A DNA stretch of 64,000 bases from Sphingomonas sp. HF-S4 (GTDB lineage: Bacteria; Pseudomonadota; Alphaproteobacteria; Sphingomonadales; Sphingomonadaceae), in NCBI RefSeq assembly GCF_032911445.1, contig NZ_JAWJEJ010000001.1:868001-932000 (forward strand). The letters run 5' to 3'. This document shows, in pieces, positions 56,670 through 64,000 of this stretch. A program made the translations under genes and the position numbers. Within the stretch, counting starts at the first letter, position 1. Every line of letters starts with the position of its first letter. The notes under the pieces were generated by a model, which was given only the letters and a program-made list of their open reading frames with translations, was not told where the DNA came from and did no database searches.

Positions 56670-59012
56670 CTAGTTGTGCGCCGTCGCGGTGGAGAAGGGG
56701 CGGGCAGCCTTGCCTGTTGCCCAGCTGCGATTGGGCTTCGCCTGCATCCGAAAGCGCAGCTCGCCGCCGGCGACGATCTCGTCGTGGCGGAGATACGAGC
56801 GATCCAGCGCGCGACCGTTGAGGGTGACTGCGCCGATATAGGGGTGCGCGTCGTCGAGCCCGTCGGCAACCACGGCGAAGCGCTTGCCGTTCGGCAGGTT
56901 GAGCGTGGTGCGATTGGTGAAGGGGCGCCCGATGACATATTCGAGGCTGCCCGGCGCCACCGGATAGAAGCCGATCGCCGAGAAGAGCAGCCAGGCCGAC
57001 ATCTGACCGAGATCGTCATTGCCCGAAAGCCCGTCGGGGCTGGGCTTGTACTGGCTGTCGAGGATCTGCTTGAGCCGCTCCTGCGTGCGCCACGGCGCGC
57101 CGGCATAGTTGTAGAGATAGGCGACGTGGTGGCTGGGCTCGTTGCCGTGTATATACTGGCCGATCAGCCCGGCAATATCTTCGGCATGACTATAGTCGAG
57201 CTTCGAATTGTCGAAATCGAACATCTTGTCGAGCTTCGATACGACCGCCTTGTCGCCGCCCATCAGCGCGAACAGCCCCGCCTGGTCGTGCGGCACGAAC
57301 CAGCTATATTGCCAGGCATTGCCCTCGGTATAGTCCGAACCATAGTTGATCGCAGTGGGATCGAAGGGCGTGCGGAACGCGCCGTCTGATTTGCGGGCGC
57401 GAACGAAGCCGGTGCCCTTGTCGAACGTATTGCGCCAATTGGCGGCGCGCTTGTCGAAGGTCGCGGCCACGTCGGTCTTGCCCATTGCGCGCGCCATCCG
57501 CGCAATCGTCCAGTCGTCATAGGCATATTCGACGGTCTTCGACGCGGCCTCGGGCTCGCGGTCGATCGCGACGTAACCGTGCTGCATATAGTCGTCCAGC
57601 CCGCCATACGGGGCGTAGCTCGCGCTTTTGACCATCGCGTCGAGCGCGTCGTTCGCGTCGAAGCCGCGCACGCCCTTGAGATAGGCGTCGGCGATCACCG
57701 GGACGGCGTGATAGCCGATCATTGTCCAGGTCTCGCGGCCGTGGAACTGCCAGACCGGCAGGATGCCGTGCGGGCTCGCCGCCTGGCTGGCGAGGAGCGA
57801 GTTGACGATGTCGCTGTTGACCTTGTCGGGCTGGACGAGGGTGAGCAGCGGATGCTCGGCGCGGAAGGTATCCCAGAGCGAGAAGGTCGAGCGGAAGGTG
57901 AAGTCCTTCGCCTGGTGGACCTGGTCGTCGGGGCCGCGATAGCGCCCATCGGCATCGCCCGCGATCGAAGGGGCGATCAGCGTGTGGTAGAACGCGGTGT
58001 AGAGCATCTTCCGCATTGGCGCGGGGGCGTCGATCTCAAGCGCGCCGAGTTCGCGCTGCCATGCCGCGGCAGTGCCTTGGCGGACCGCGTCGAAATCGCC
58101 CGGCTCGGCAGCGAGGTTGGCGAGCGCGCCGGCCTCGTCGACCATCGATAGCGCGACCTTCACTTCGAGCGGGCGATCGAGCTTGCCGAAGTCGAGTTGC
58201 GCGACCAGCGCGCGGCCCGATAGCTGGGAGAGGGCGTTCGAGCCGCGGCCCGGCGCCTGGAAGCCCCTATACTCGACCTTTTCCTCCTTGTTGAGGAAGG
58301 CATGGCTGGTCAGCGGCGCGGAGAAGCGCATCGCGAAATGGAGTTTCCGGCCCGCCGACCAGCCGCGGGTCTCGCGCGTGCCGGTGATCGTGCCGTCGGG
58401 GTGGAGGCGCAGCGACGACCACAGGATCTTGCCCGGATAATTGTACAGCGACGAGCGCAGATCGAGCACGAGGTGCGCGGCGGCGCCGGGCTGGAAGGTG
58501 TAGCGGTGGATGCCGATACGGGTGCCCGCAGTCATCTCGGCGCGGACCTTCGCGTCGGAAAGGGTGACGGCGTAATAGCCCGGCGTGGCGGTCTCTTCGG
58601 CGTGCGAGAAGCGCGAGCGGTAGCCCGAGCCGGGCGTCTTGGCATCGCCGGGCTCGAGCGCGACCGTGTCGCCGCTCGTCGGCATGACGAGGAAATCGCC
58701 GAGATCCGAATGGCCCGCGCCGGAGAAATGGGTGTGTGAGAAGCCCTGGATCGTCGGATCCTCGTAGCGATAGCCCGCGGCGTGCGGATAGCATTCGCGG
58801 ATCACGCAGGTGGTGTCGGTGTCGGGGCTCAACTGGACCATGCCGAACGGTGCGACGGCGCCCGGAAACGTGTGGCCTTCGCCGCCGGTGCCGATGAAGG
58901 GATCGACATCGGCGATGCCGCCGGGCGCGGGGGCGGGAGAGTCCTGCGCGGGAGCGGCAGTAGCGAGGCCGAATGCCAGCGCGGCGATGCTGATCTTGCT
59001 GGTGATACGCAT
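56670..59012 (-). CDS. GH92-family exo-alpha-mannosidase 1
   Basis: A 780-residue secreted GH92 enzyme. GAGGAGGGAAA precedes the ATG; the signal peptide ends near ATAAPAQD. The N-domain has the family hallmark GTGGEGHTFPGAVAPFGMVQ and SHTHFSGAGHSDLGD. The catalytic (alpha/alpha)6 domain has YTEGNAWQYSWFVPHD with the likely general acid E563, YIHGNEPSHHVAYLYNYAGA (E625) and GNDDLGQMSAW (about 665-672). GH92 enzymes are Ca-dependent inverting alpha-mannosidases that trim N-glycans. It is divergent from a second GH92 gene. Periplasmic or surface location is inferred from the leader. Confidence 0.92.
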   Translation of the reverse strand: MRITSKISIAALAFGLATAAPAQDSPAPAPGGIADVDPFIGTGGEGHTFPGAVAPFGMVQLSPDTDTTCVIRECYPHAAGYRYEDPTIQGFSHTHFSGAGHSDLGDFLVMPTSGDTVALEPGDAKTPGSGYRSRFSHAEETATPGYYAVTLSDAKVRAEMTAGTRIGIHRYTFQPGAAAHLVLDLRSSLYNYPGKILWSSLRLHPDGTITGTRETRGWSAGRKLHFAMRFSAPLTSHAFLNKEEKVEYRGFQAPGRGSNALSQLSGRALVAQLDFGKLDRPLEVKVALSMVDEAGALANLAAEPGDFDAVRQGTAAAWQRELGALEIDAPAPMRKMLYTAFYHTLIAPSIAGDADGRYRGPDDQVHQAKDFTFRSTFSLWDTFRAEHPLLTLVQPDKVNSDIVNSLLASQAASPHGILPVWQFHGRETWTMIGYHAVPVIADAYLKGVRGFDANDALDAMVKSASYAPYGGLDDYMQHGYVAIDREPEAASKTVEYAYDDWTIARMARAMGKTDVAATFDKRAANWRNTFDKGTGFVRARKSDGAFRTPFDPTAINYGSDYTEGNAWQYSWFVPHDQAGLFALMGGDKAVVSKLDKMFDFDNSKLDYSHAEDIAGLIGQYIHGNEPSHHVAYLYNYAGAPWRTQERLKQILDSQYKPSPDGLSGNDDLGQMSAWLLFSAIGFYPVAPGSLEYVIGRPFTNRTTLNLPNGKRFAVVADGLDDAHPYIGAVTLNGRALDRSYLRHDEIVAGGELRFRMQAKPNRSWATGKAARPFSTATAHN

Positions 59013-59146
59013 GGCATTTCCCTCCTCGGCGCTGTCGCGCTTGTCGCTGGAACGAGCGCTAGCACGCTCGCCGGACAGGCAAAATCGCCTTGTGATCTCG
59101 CGTCCGGTCCTTGTGCGGGAAACTGCCTCAAGGCCCTGCGGCTTTC

Positions 59147-59164
59147 AATTGACAAAATGATTTA
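59147..59164. promoter_or_regulatory. shared promoter element AATTGACAAAATGATTTA (GH92 divergent region)
   Basis: It matches 63682-63699 before the TonB receptor at 16 of 18 positions. It contains a TTGACA -35-like hexamer and lies about 105 bases upstream of GH92 protein 2. It is a candidate common operator or promoter core of the glycan locus. Confidence 0.5.
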
Positions 59165-59268
59165 TTTAAATGATCTCTCGCGTCCAAGGTCGCGAACGGA
59201 CGGGTGAAAGCGCGTCCAAGACGATTCGAAGGGGAGGCCGAACTCCCCTCACAGGGCAGGGAGAGGAT

Positions 59269-61629
59269 ATGACGGTTCGGTCGCAATTCGCTTCGAATAT
59301 GGTACGGCGGCTGGCGCTGCTGACGACTGCGGCGGCGCTGCTAGGCGCGCCGGTCTCCGCACAGGATCGCACCCGCTCGACGCAGCCGGTCGACCTCGCC
59401 AATCCGCTGGTCGGCACTGCGCCGCTGGATCGCCCCGAGCTGATCGGCAACGCGCCGCCCGCGGGCGAGCCGCTCTATTCGGGGCTGACTTCGCCCGGCG
59501 CGCGGCTGCCGCACAGCGCCGTCGAGGCCGCGCCGATCAATTCGAATGTCGAGCTGAGCTATCCCTGGGGCGTCGCTACCCCCTATTACTATACCAACCC
59601 GACGATGATCGGCTTCACCGGCGGCGGCGGGCCGACCTATGGCGCGCGCGCGACGCCGACGCTGATGCCGATCGTCGGCGACTGGACGGTGCCGCCGGTC
59701 TATACCGAAGCCTATTACGACAAGGCGCGCGAGACGGCGTCGCCGGGCTATTATTCGGTGTTCCTCGATACCTTCAAGACCAAGGTCGAACTGACCGCAA
59801 CGCAGGCGACGTCGCTGATGCGCTTCACCTTCCCGGCGACCGAGCGCGCGCATGTGATCCTCAATCTGCAGGGTCGCGGCGGCAGCGTGGAGATCGTCGG
59901 CGATCGCACTGTGCGCGGCGTGATCACCGGGCGAGGCGACAAGGACACGCGCGACGGCCGCTATTTCGTCGCCGAATTCTCCAAGCCGTTCAAGCGCTTC
60001 GGCACCTTCCGCAAATCGCCCGGCACCAATCGCGGCTATGGCATCGGCGACAAGGACGTCCAGCCCGACACGCGCAGCATCGAGGGCGGGTTTGCCGGCT
60101 CCTATCTCGACTTCACCACCAAGGCGGGCGAGGCGGTGCTGGTCAAGATCGCGCATGGCGCGAGCTACGAAGGTGCCGAGGCGCGGCTGCGCGCCGAGAG
60201 CCCGGGCTGGGACTTCGACGGCATCCGGGGCAAGGCGCGTGCCGAATGGGCGAAGCTGCTCGATCGTGTCCAGGTCAGCGGTGGGACACCCAAGCAGCGC
60301 ATGCTGTTCTATTCGACGCTGTTCCAGTCCTTCGCCAGCCCGCGGCTGGTCGCGCGGAAAGGCGAGGCCTTCACCGACGGTAACGGCAAGACCCAGACCG
60401 CGGGCTACGACCGCTACGGCCCGGTGCCGTTCTGGGATACCGGCCGCAACCAGATCGTGCTGCTCGAGTTGATGGAGCCCGAGGTGGTGCGCGACATCAT
60501 GCAGTCCGAGCTCGACATGGCACGCGAACGGGGGTTCATGAACACGTCGTTCCATGCCGACAATGCCGTGTTCCTCTATCTCGGCGCGATGCGGCGCGGC
60601 ATCGCGTTCGACTATGAAGCGGCCTATGCGTTTCTCCGGAAAAACGCGACCGATCCCAAGGGGCCGCGCGACTTCCTTGCCGAATATGACAAGCAGGGCT
60701 GGATCTCGGACGAGATCCCCAAGGGCAATCCCAGCCCGCCTTATGCCGGCGGCAAGGCCGGCGTCGCCAAGACGATGGAATATGCCTGGGACGATCATGC
60801 GATGGCCGAGATGGCCGAGCGGCTCGGCAAGCGCGCCGACGCGCAGTTGTTCCGCAAGCGCGCGGGCAATTGGCGCAACGTGTTCGATCGCTCGATCGGC
60901 TTCGTCCGGGGCCGCACCGCCGACGGCAAGTGGATCAGCCCGTTCGATCCGGCCGAACCCTATTACAACTTCATGATGAAGGAGGCATCGGGCTGGTCGA
61001 CGCTGTGGCTGGTGCCGCACGACGTCCAGGGGCTGATCGATGCGCTCGGCGGTCGAACCGCATTCAATGCTAAGTTGGACGAATTTTTTACCAAACCGTA
61101 CAATCCGACCGGCATCTGCCGCGATTGCACGGGGATGATCGGCCAGTACGTCCACGGCAACCAGCCCGACCAGCAGGCGCCGTTCCTGTATGCGTGGAGC
61201 GGCCAGCCGTGGAAGACGCAGGAACTCAGCCGTCGCGTTCTCGACGATCTCTATGGCAGCGATGCCAGCGGCTATGGCTATTCGGGAATGGACGACCAGG
61301 GTGCCACCTCGTCCTGGTACGCGATGGCCGCACTGGGCTTCTATCCGGTCGATCCGTCGAGCGACGAATATATCATCGCAAGCCCGCTTTTCGATCGCTC
61401 GGTGCTCCAGATGGGTAACAACAAGACGCTGGAAATCACCGCCAGGAACAATTCGGCGAAGAACCTCTACATCCAGTCGGCGACGCTCAATGGCCGTGCC
61501 TGGACCAAGCCGTGGTTCCGCCATGCCGATATCGCGAACGGCGCCAAGCTGGTGCTGACGATGGGGCCGAAGCCGAGCAATTGGGGCGGCGCTCCCGGCG
61601 ATGCGCCGCCTTCGATGACGCGACACTAA
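59269..61629 (+). CDS. GH92-family glycosidase 2 (divergent)
   Basis: A 786-residue secreted GH92-like protein. GGGAGAGG precedes the ATG; the signal peptide ends near GAPVSAQD. The N-domain lacks the HTFPGA-PFGMVQ hallmark and reads PINSNVELSYPWGVATPYYY. The catalytic domain keeps MMKEASGWSTLWLVPHD (E572, aligned with the EGNAWQY acid of protein 1) and SGMDDQGATSSWYAMAALGF, but the conserved GNEPSHH is GNQPDQQ (Q632). It probably acts on another mannoside linkage or substituent. It starts an operon with a GH2 gene 11 bases downstream. Confidence 0.85.
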   Translation: MTVRSQFASNMVRRLALLTTAAALLGAPVSAQDRTRSTQPVDLANPLVGTAPLDRPELIGNAPPAGEPLYSGLTSPGARLPHSAVEAAPINSNVELSYPWGVATPYYYTNPTMIGFTGGGGPTYGARATPTLMPIVGDWTVPPVYTEAYYDKARETASPGYYSVFLDTFKTKVELTATQATSLMRFTFPATERAHVILNLQGRGGSVEIVGDRTVRGVITGRGDKDTRDGRYFVAEFSKPFKRFGTFRKSPGTNRGYGIGDKDVQPDTRSIEGGFAGSYLDFTTKAGEAVLVKIAHGASYEGAEARLRAESPGWDFDGIRGKARAEWAKLLDRVQVSGGTPKQRMLFYSTLFQSFASPRLVARKGEAFTDGNGKTQTAGYDRYGPVPFWDTGRNQIVLLELMEPEVVRDIMQSELDMARERGFMNTSFHADNAVFLYLGAMRRGIAFDYEAAYAFLRKNATDPKGPRDFLAEYDKQGWISDEIPKGNPSPPYAGGKAGVAKTMEYAWDDHAMAEMAERLGKRADAQLFRKRAGNWRNVFDRSIGFVRGRTADGKWISPFDPAEPYYNFMMKEASGWSTLWLVPHDVQGLIDALGGRTAFNAKLDEFFTKPYNPTGICRDCTGMIGQYVHGNQPDQQAPFLYAWSGQPWKTQELSRRVLDDLYGSDASGYGYSGMDDQGATSSWYAMAALGFYPVDPSSDEYIIASPLFDRSVLQMGNNKTLEITARNNSAKNLYIQSATLNGRAWTKPWFRHADIANGAKLVLTMGPKPSNWGGAPGDAPPSMTRH

Positions 61630-61640
61630 AGAGGATATTC

Positions 61641-63605
61641 ATGCGCACGATGATCCTAGCCTCGATGCTGGCCTTTCTTCCGGCCAGCGCGGTACTGGCG
61701 CAGGAAGCGCCGAAGGGCGACAAGGTCTATACCGGCGCGATCGCCACGCGCTGGGGCAAGGCGGTGACCCCCGAAAATGCCTGGCGCAGCTATCCGCGCC
61801 CGCAGCTTCAGCGCGACAAGTGGCAGAATCTCAACGGCCTGTGGGACTATGCGATTACCAGGGCGGGGACGCCCCAGCCCACCAAGATGGACGGCAAGAT
61901 CCTGGTGCCCTTCGCCGTCGAATCGCGCCTCTCGGGCGTCGCGCGGAAAGTCACGCCCGACGATCGAATCTGGTATCGCCGCACCTTCACCGTGCCGGCC
62001 GACTGGGCGGGACAGAACGTTCGGCTCAACTTCGGCGCGGTCGACTACGAGGCGGTGGTCTGGGTCAACGGTTCTCCGGTCGGTGCGCACAAGGGGGGCT
62101 CCGACGCATTCGGTTTCGACATCACTGCGGCGCTCAAGCCCGGCAGCAACGAAGTCGTCGTCCAGGTCGCCGATCCGACCAGCGCGGGCAGCCAGCCGCG
62201 CGGCAAGCAGATCCTCGAGCCCGAAGGCATCTGGTACACTGCGTCAAGCGGGATCTGGCAGACCGTGTGGATCGAGCCGGTCTCCAAGCTTCACATCGCC
62301 GACGTCCGCGCGACGCCCAACATCGATACCGGCAGGATCGAAGTCGATGTCGCGCTGAGCGCCTGGGCGAACGATACCGACGCCGTACGTCTCACCGTCC
62401 GCTCGGGCGGCCAGCCGATCGCCTCGACGATCGTCCGCGCCAATCGCCATGCCAGCATCGCGATCCCCAACGCGCATCTCTGGTCGCCCGAGGACCCGTT
62501 CCTCTACGATCTCGATGCCGAGTTGGTGACGATCAAGGACCCCTATGCCGGCAAGCCCGAGCGCAACCGCGTCGCCTATGACTCGCGCTTCACCACCGGC
62601 GAGAGCGAAGCCTATGCCGGCGCGCAGGTGACCGGCGCGCCGCGCGACACGGTCAAGGCCTATTTCGCGATGCGCAAGATCTCGGTCGGCCCCGGCACGG
62701 TGACCGGCCAGCCGATGCTGCTGCTCAACAACAAGCCCTATTTCCACAATGGCACGCTCGACCAGGGCTGGTGGCCCGACGGACTACTGACCCCGCCGTC
62801 GGAAGAGGCGATGCGCTACGACCTCGAGTTCCTGAAGAAGGCCGGGTTCAACATGGTCCGGAAACATATCAAGGTCGAGCCGGCGCGCTATTATTACGAC
62901 ACCGATCGCATGGGCATCTTGGTGTGGCAGGACATGCCCTCGGGCGGCGGCGAGGACCAGTTCCTCGCCGGCACAAGCCAGAGCCAGGCGATTTTCTCGT
63001 CGGACATGATCAGCGACCAGCAGGCCGAGCTCACCCAGATGATCGGCGAACTGCGTGCCTTCCCCTCGATCGTGATGTGGGTGGTCAACAACGAGGGCTG
63101 GGGCCAGTATGATTCCGCCACGCTGACCAAGCTGGTGCGCGGCATGGACCCGAGCCGGCTGGTCAATTCGGACAGCGGCTGGCTGGACGTTGCCGGACGC
63201 GATTCCGACGTGTTCGACATCCACACCTATGAGGATGTGCCCAAGGTGCCGACACGCCAAGCCGAGCGCGCGATCGTGATCGGCGAATATGGCGGGGTGG
63301 GGCGCCCGATCGACAATCATCTGTGGCGCGCGGGCAAGCGCAACTGGAGCTATCAGGTCGCCAAGGACGCCGACGACTATCTCGCGCGCTACAAGCGCAA
63401 GTTCGACGAGATCGTCCGCCAGGCCAGGGTCTATGGCCTCAGCGCCGCGGTCTACACCCAGACCACCGATGTCGAGGGCGAGATCAACGGGCTGCTGACC
63501 TATGATCGCGCCGTCGCCAAGGCCCCGGCCGAGGCGTTCGCCGCGATGGCCAAGCCGCTCTGGGAAGAGTCGGCGCCGGCGGTACCGCCGGCCAAGGCAC
63601 CCTGA
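61641..63605 (+). CDS. GH2-family glycoside hydrolase
   Basis: A 654-residue secreted GH2 enzyme (beta-galactosidase/mannosidase/glucuronidase group). GAGG precedes the ATG at 61641; the signal peptide ends near AVLAQE. The sugar-binding jelly roll has WQNLNGLWDYAI, DDRIWYRRTFTVPADWAGQN and NFGAVDYEAVVWVNG. A beta-sandwich follows, then the TIM barrel with FNMVRKHIKVEPARYYY, acid/base E485 in MWVVNNEGWGQ and nucleophile E549 in VIGEYGGVG. With GH92 neighbours, a role on the beta-mannosyl or other residues of N-glycans is plausible, but the exact sugar cannot be read from this. Confidence 0.9.
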   Translation: MRTMILASMLAFLPASAVLAQEAPKGDKVYTGAIATRWGKAVTPENAWRSYPRPQLQRDKWQNLNGLWDYAITRAGTPQPTKMDGKILVPFAVESRLSGVARKVTPDDRIWYRRTFTVPADWAGQNVRLNFGAVDYEAVVWVNGSPVGAHKGGSDAFGFDITAALKPGSNEVVVQVADPTSAGSQPRGKQILEPEGIWYTASSGIWQTVWIEPVSKLHIADVRATPNIDTGRIEVDVALSAWANDTDAVRLTVRSGGQPIASTIVRANRHASIAIPNAHLWSPEDPFLYDLDAELVTIKDPYAGKPERNRVAYDSRFTTGESEAYAGAQVTGAPRDTVKAYFAMRKISVGPGTVTGQPMLLLNNKPYFHNGTLDQGWWPDGLLTPPSEEAMRYDLEFLKKAGFNMVRKHIKVEPARYYYDTDRMGILVWQDMPSGGGEDQFLAGTSQSQAIFSSDMISDQQAELTQMIGELRAFPSIVMWVVNNEGWGQYDSATLTKLVRGMDPSRLVNSDSGWLDVAGRDSDVFDIHTYEDVPKVPTRQAERAIVIGEYGGVGRPIDNHLWRAGKRNWSYQVAKDADDYLARYKRKFDEIVRQARVYGLSAAVYTQTTDVEGEINGLLTYDRAVAKAPAEAFAAMAKPLWEESAPAVPPAKAP

Positions 63606-63681
63606 TCCAACGATAAAAACCCGCCGTTCGGCGACCAAGGTTAACGGGTCGTCGAACGGCGGAAACAAACTGACCCGATCT

Positions 63682-63699
63682 AATTGACAAATTGATTTT
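63682..63699. promoter_or_regulatory. shared promoter element AATTGACAAATTGATTTT before TonB receptor 3
   Basis: 16 of 18 bases equal the element at 59147-59164. It lies about 105 bases before the receptor start, nearly the same distance as from the other copy to GH92 protein 2. That repeat spacing supports a real site. Confidence 0.5.
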
Positions 63700-63802
63700 A
63701 GTATTCAGAGGATGATCGGGACAGGTGCACGCGCTGCAAGGGGCTCGCGGCATCGACAACAGCCGGAGGCGAGGACGCCACGGCAATGGGAGGAGAGAGA
63801 AC

Positions 63803-64000
63803 ATGAAGTTCCAGCAGTTCGGAGCCTGGGGTGGGGCTCGCCAGCGGATCGCACGAGATCTGATGCTGTCGGCAAGCGTGTTCGTCGCGCTGAGTGGCGT
63901 GGCGCACGCGCAGGATGCTGAGCCGCAGAGCGCGCCGGCAGCGCCGAGCACCGCAGACGGCAATTTCGAGAATGTGCAGGTCGAGGCGCAGGATATCGTC
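63803..64000 (+). CDS. TonB-dependent receptor 3, N-terminus only
   Basis: The frame is cut by the window end after 66 residues. GGGAGGAGAGAG precedes the ATG. The leader MKFQQFGAWGGARQRIARDL is followed by a hydrophobic stretch (SASVFVALSGVAHA) ending at AQD. A Pro/Ala/Gln linker leads to VQVEAQDIV, which looks like the start of a TonB box (QDIVVTG). Its place after GH2/GH92 genes and behind the shared promoter element suggests a glycan importer. The call rests on the leader and TonB-box start only. Confidence 0.65.
   Translation, partial: MKFQQFGAWGGARQRIARDLMLSASVFVALSGVAHAQDAEPQSAPAAPSTADGNFENVQVEAQDIV

Noticed and set aside
61156..61170. GNQP in GH92 protein 2 as the general-acid Glu-to-Gln change known from phosphomannosidases of this family
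   Set aside because: As I recall the literature, that change concerns the Glu of the EGNAWQY-type motif. Here that Glu is kept (E572 in KEASGW), so the phosphomannosidase call is not supported.
1..64000. rRNA, tRNA, IS elements, integrase or prophage genes
   Set aside because: No transposase-, integrase- or phage-like protein and no tRNA-like fold was noticed in the gaps by eye. A covariance-model search would be needed to exclude small RNAs.

Overview
This window looks like a chromosomal segment of a high-GC alphaproteobacterium of the sphingomonad group (Sphingomonas or a relative). The evidence is two complete and one partial TonB-dependent receptor, GPH-type sugar/solute permeases, an RcnB-like protein, an SCPU-domain protein, a typical MarR protein, and dense ATGA/GTGA-coupled operons with little space between genes. 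No rRNA, tRNA, CRISPR array, transposase or phage gene was found. The assignment to a group is inferred from gene content; no marker gene was available.

Region 1 (1-8.8 kb) is a catabolic block. A partial GntR/HutC regulator faces an aconitase-superfamily hydratase pair (LeuC/LeuD-like) coupled to a TcuA/fumarate-reductase-type flavoprotein. Opposite these lies an operon for an arylmalonate-decarboxylase-like protein, a CE4/PuuE-like amidohydrolase, an isocitrate-lyase/PEP-mutase-family C-C lyase and an isochorismatase-family amidase. A DUF1330 protein and an MhpA-like FAD monooxygenase follow. The enzyme set matches the chemistry needed to open a cyclic imide, remove the amide, desaturate, hydrate and cleave a substituted C4 diacid.

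Region 2 (8.8-30.5 kb) is the most unusual part. Four paralogous SAM-dependent methyltransferases occur within 19 kb, and three of them are translationally coupled (ATGA overlap) to a conserved roughly 90-105-residue predicted helical protein. They sit among two paralogous IclR regulators, two TonB-dependent receptors, two GPH-type permeases, a DHA1-type MFS protein, several alpha/beta hydrolases and a LysR regulator with a perfect palindromic operator. This is a candidate undescribed uptake-and-modification system.

Region 3 (30.5-40.4 kb) holds a SnoaL-like protein, amidohydrolase and SDR operon, a HisD-like dehydrogenase and SDR operon, an aldehyde dehydrogenase, a second and more canonical LeuC/LeuD pair, and a YghU-type glutathione transferase homologue. 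An operator-like motif CCGC-N3-GCGGATAAAC recurs in regions 2 and 3.

Region 4 (40.4-47.2 kb) contains more ordinary genes: recJ, a prolyl-4-hydroxylase-like oxygenase, an RcnB-like repeat protein, an orphan [2Fe-2S] oxidoreductase subunit, a DODA/LigB-type dioxygenase, an SCPU-domain protein and a MarR regulator.

Region 5 (47.3-56.3 kb) is a surface-protein operon. A chemotaxis-type receptor is followed by three secreted DUF11-type proteins and a 1669-residue multidomain outer-membrane protein. Three of the four secreted proteins share an N-terminal NxATxx...SN module.

Region 6 (56.7-64 kb) is a glycan-utilisation locus: two divergently transcribed GH92 proteins, a GH2 protein and the start of a TonB-dependent receptor. 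Two of its promoter regions share a near-identical 18-bp element.
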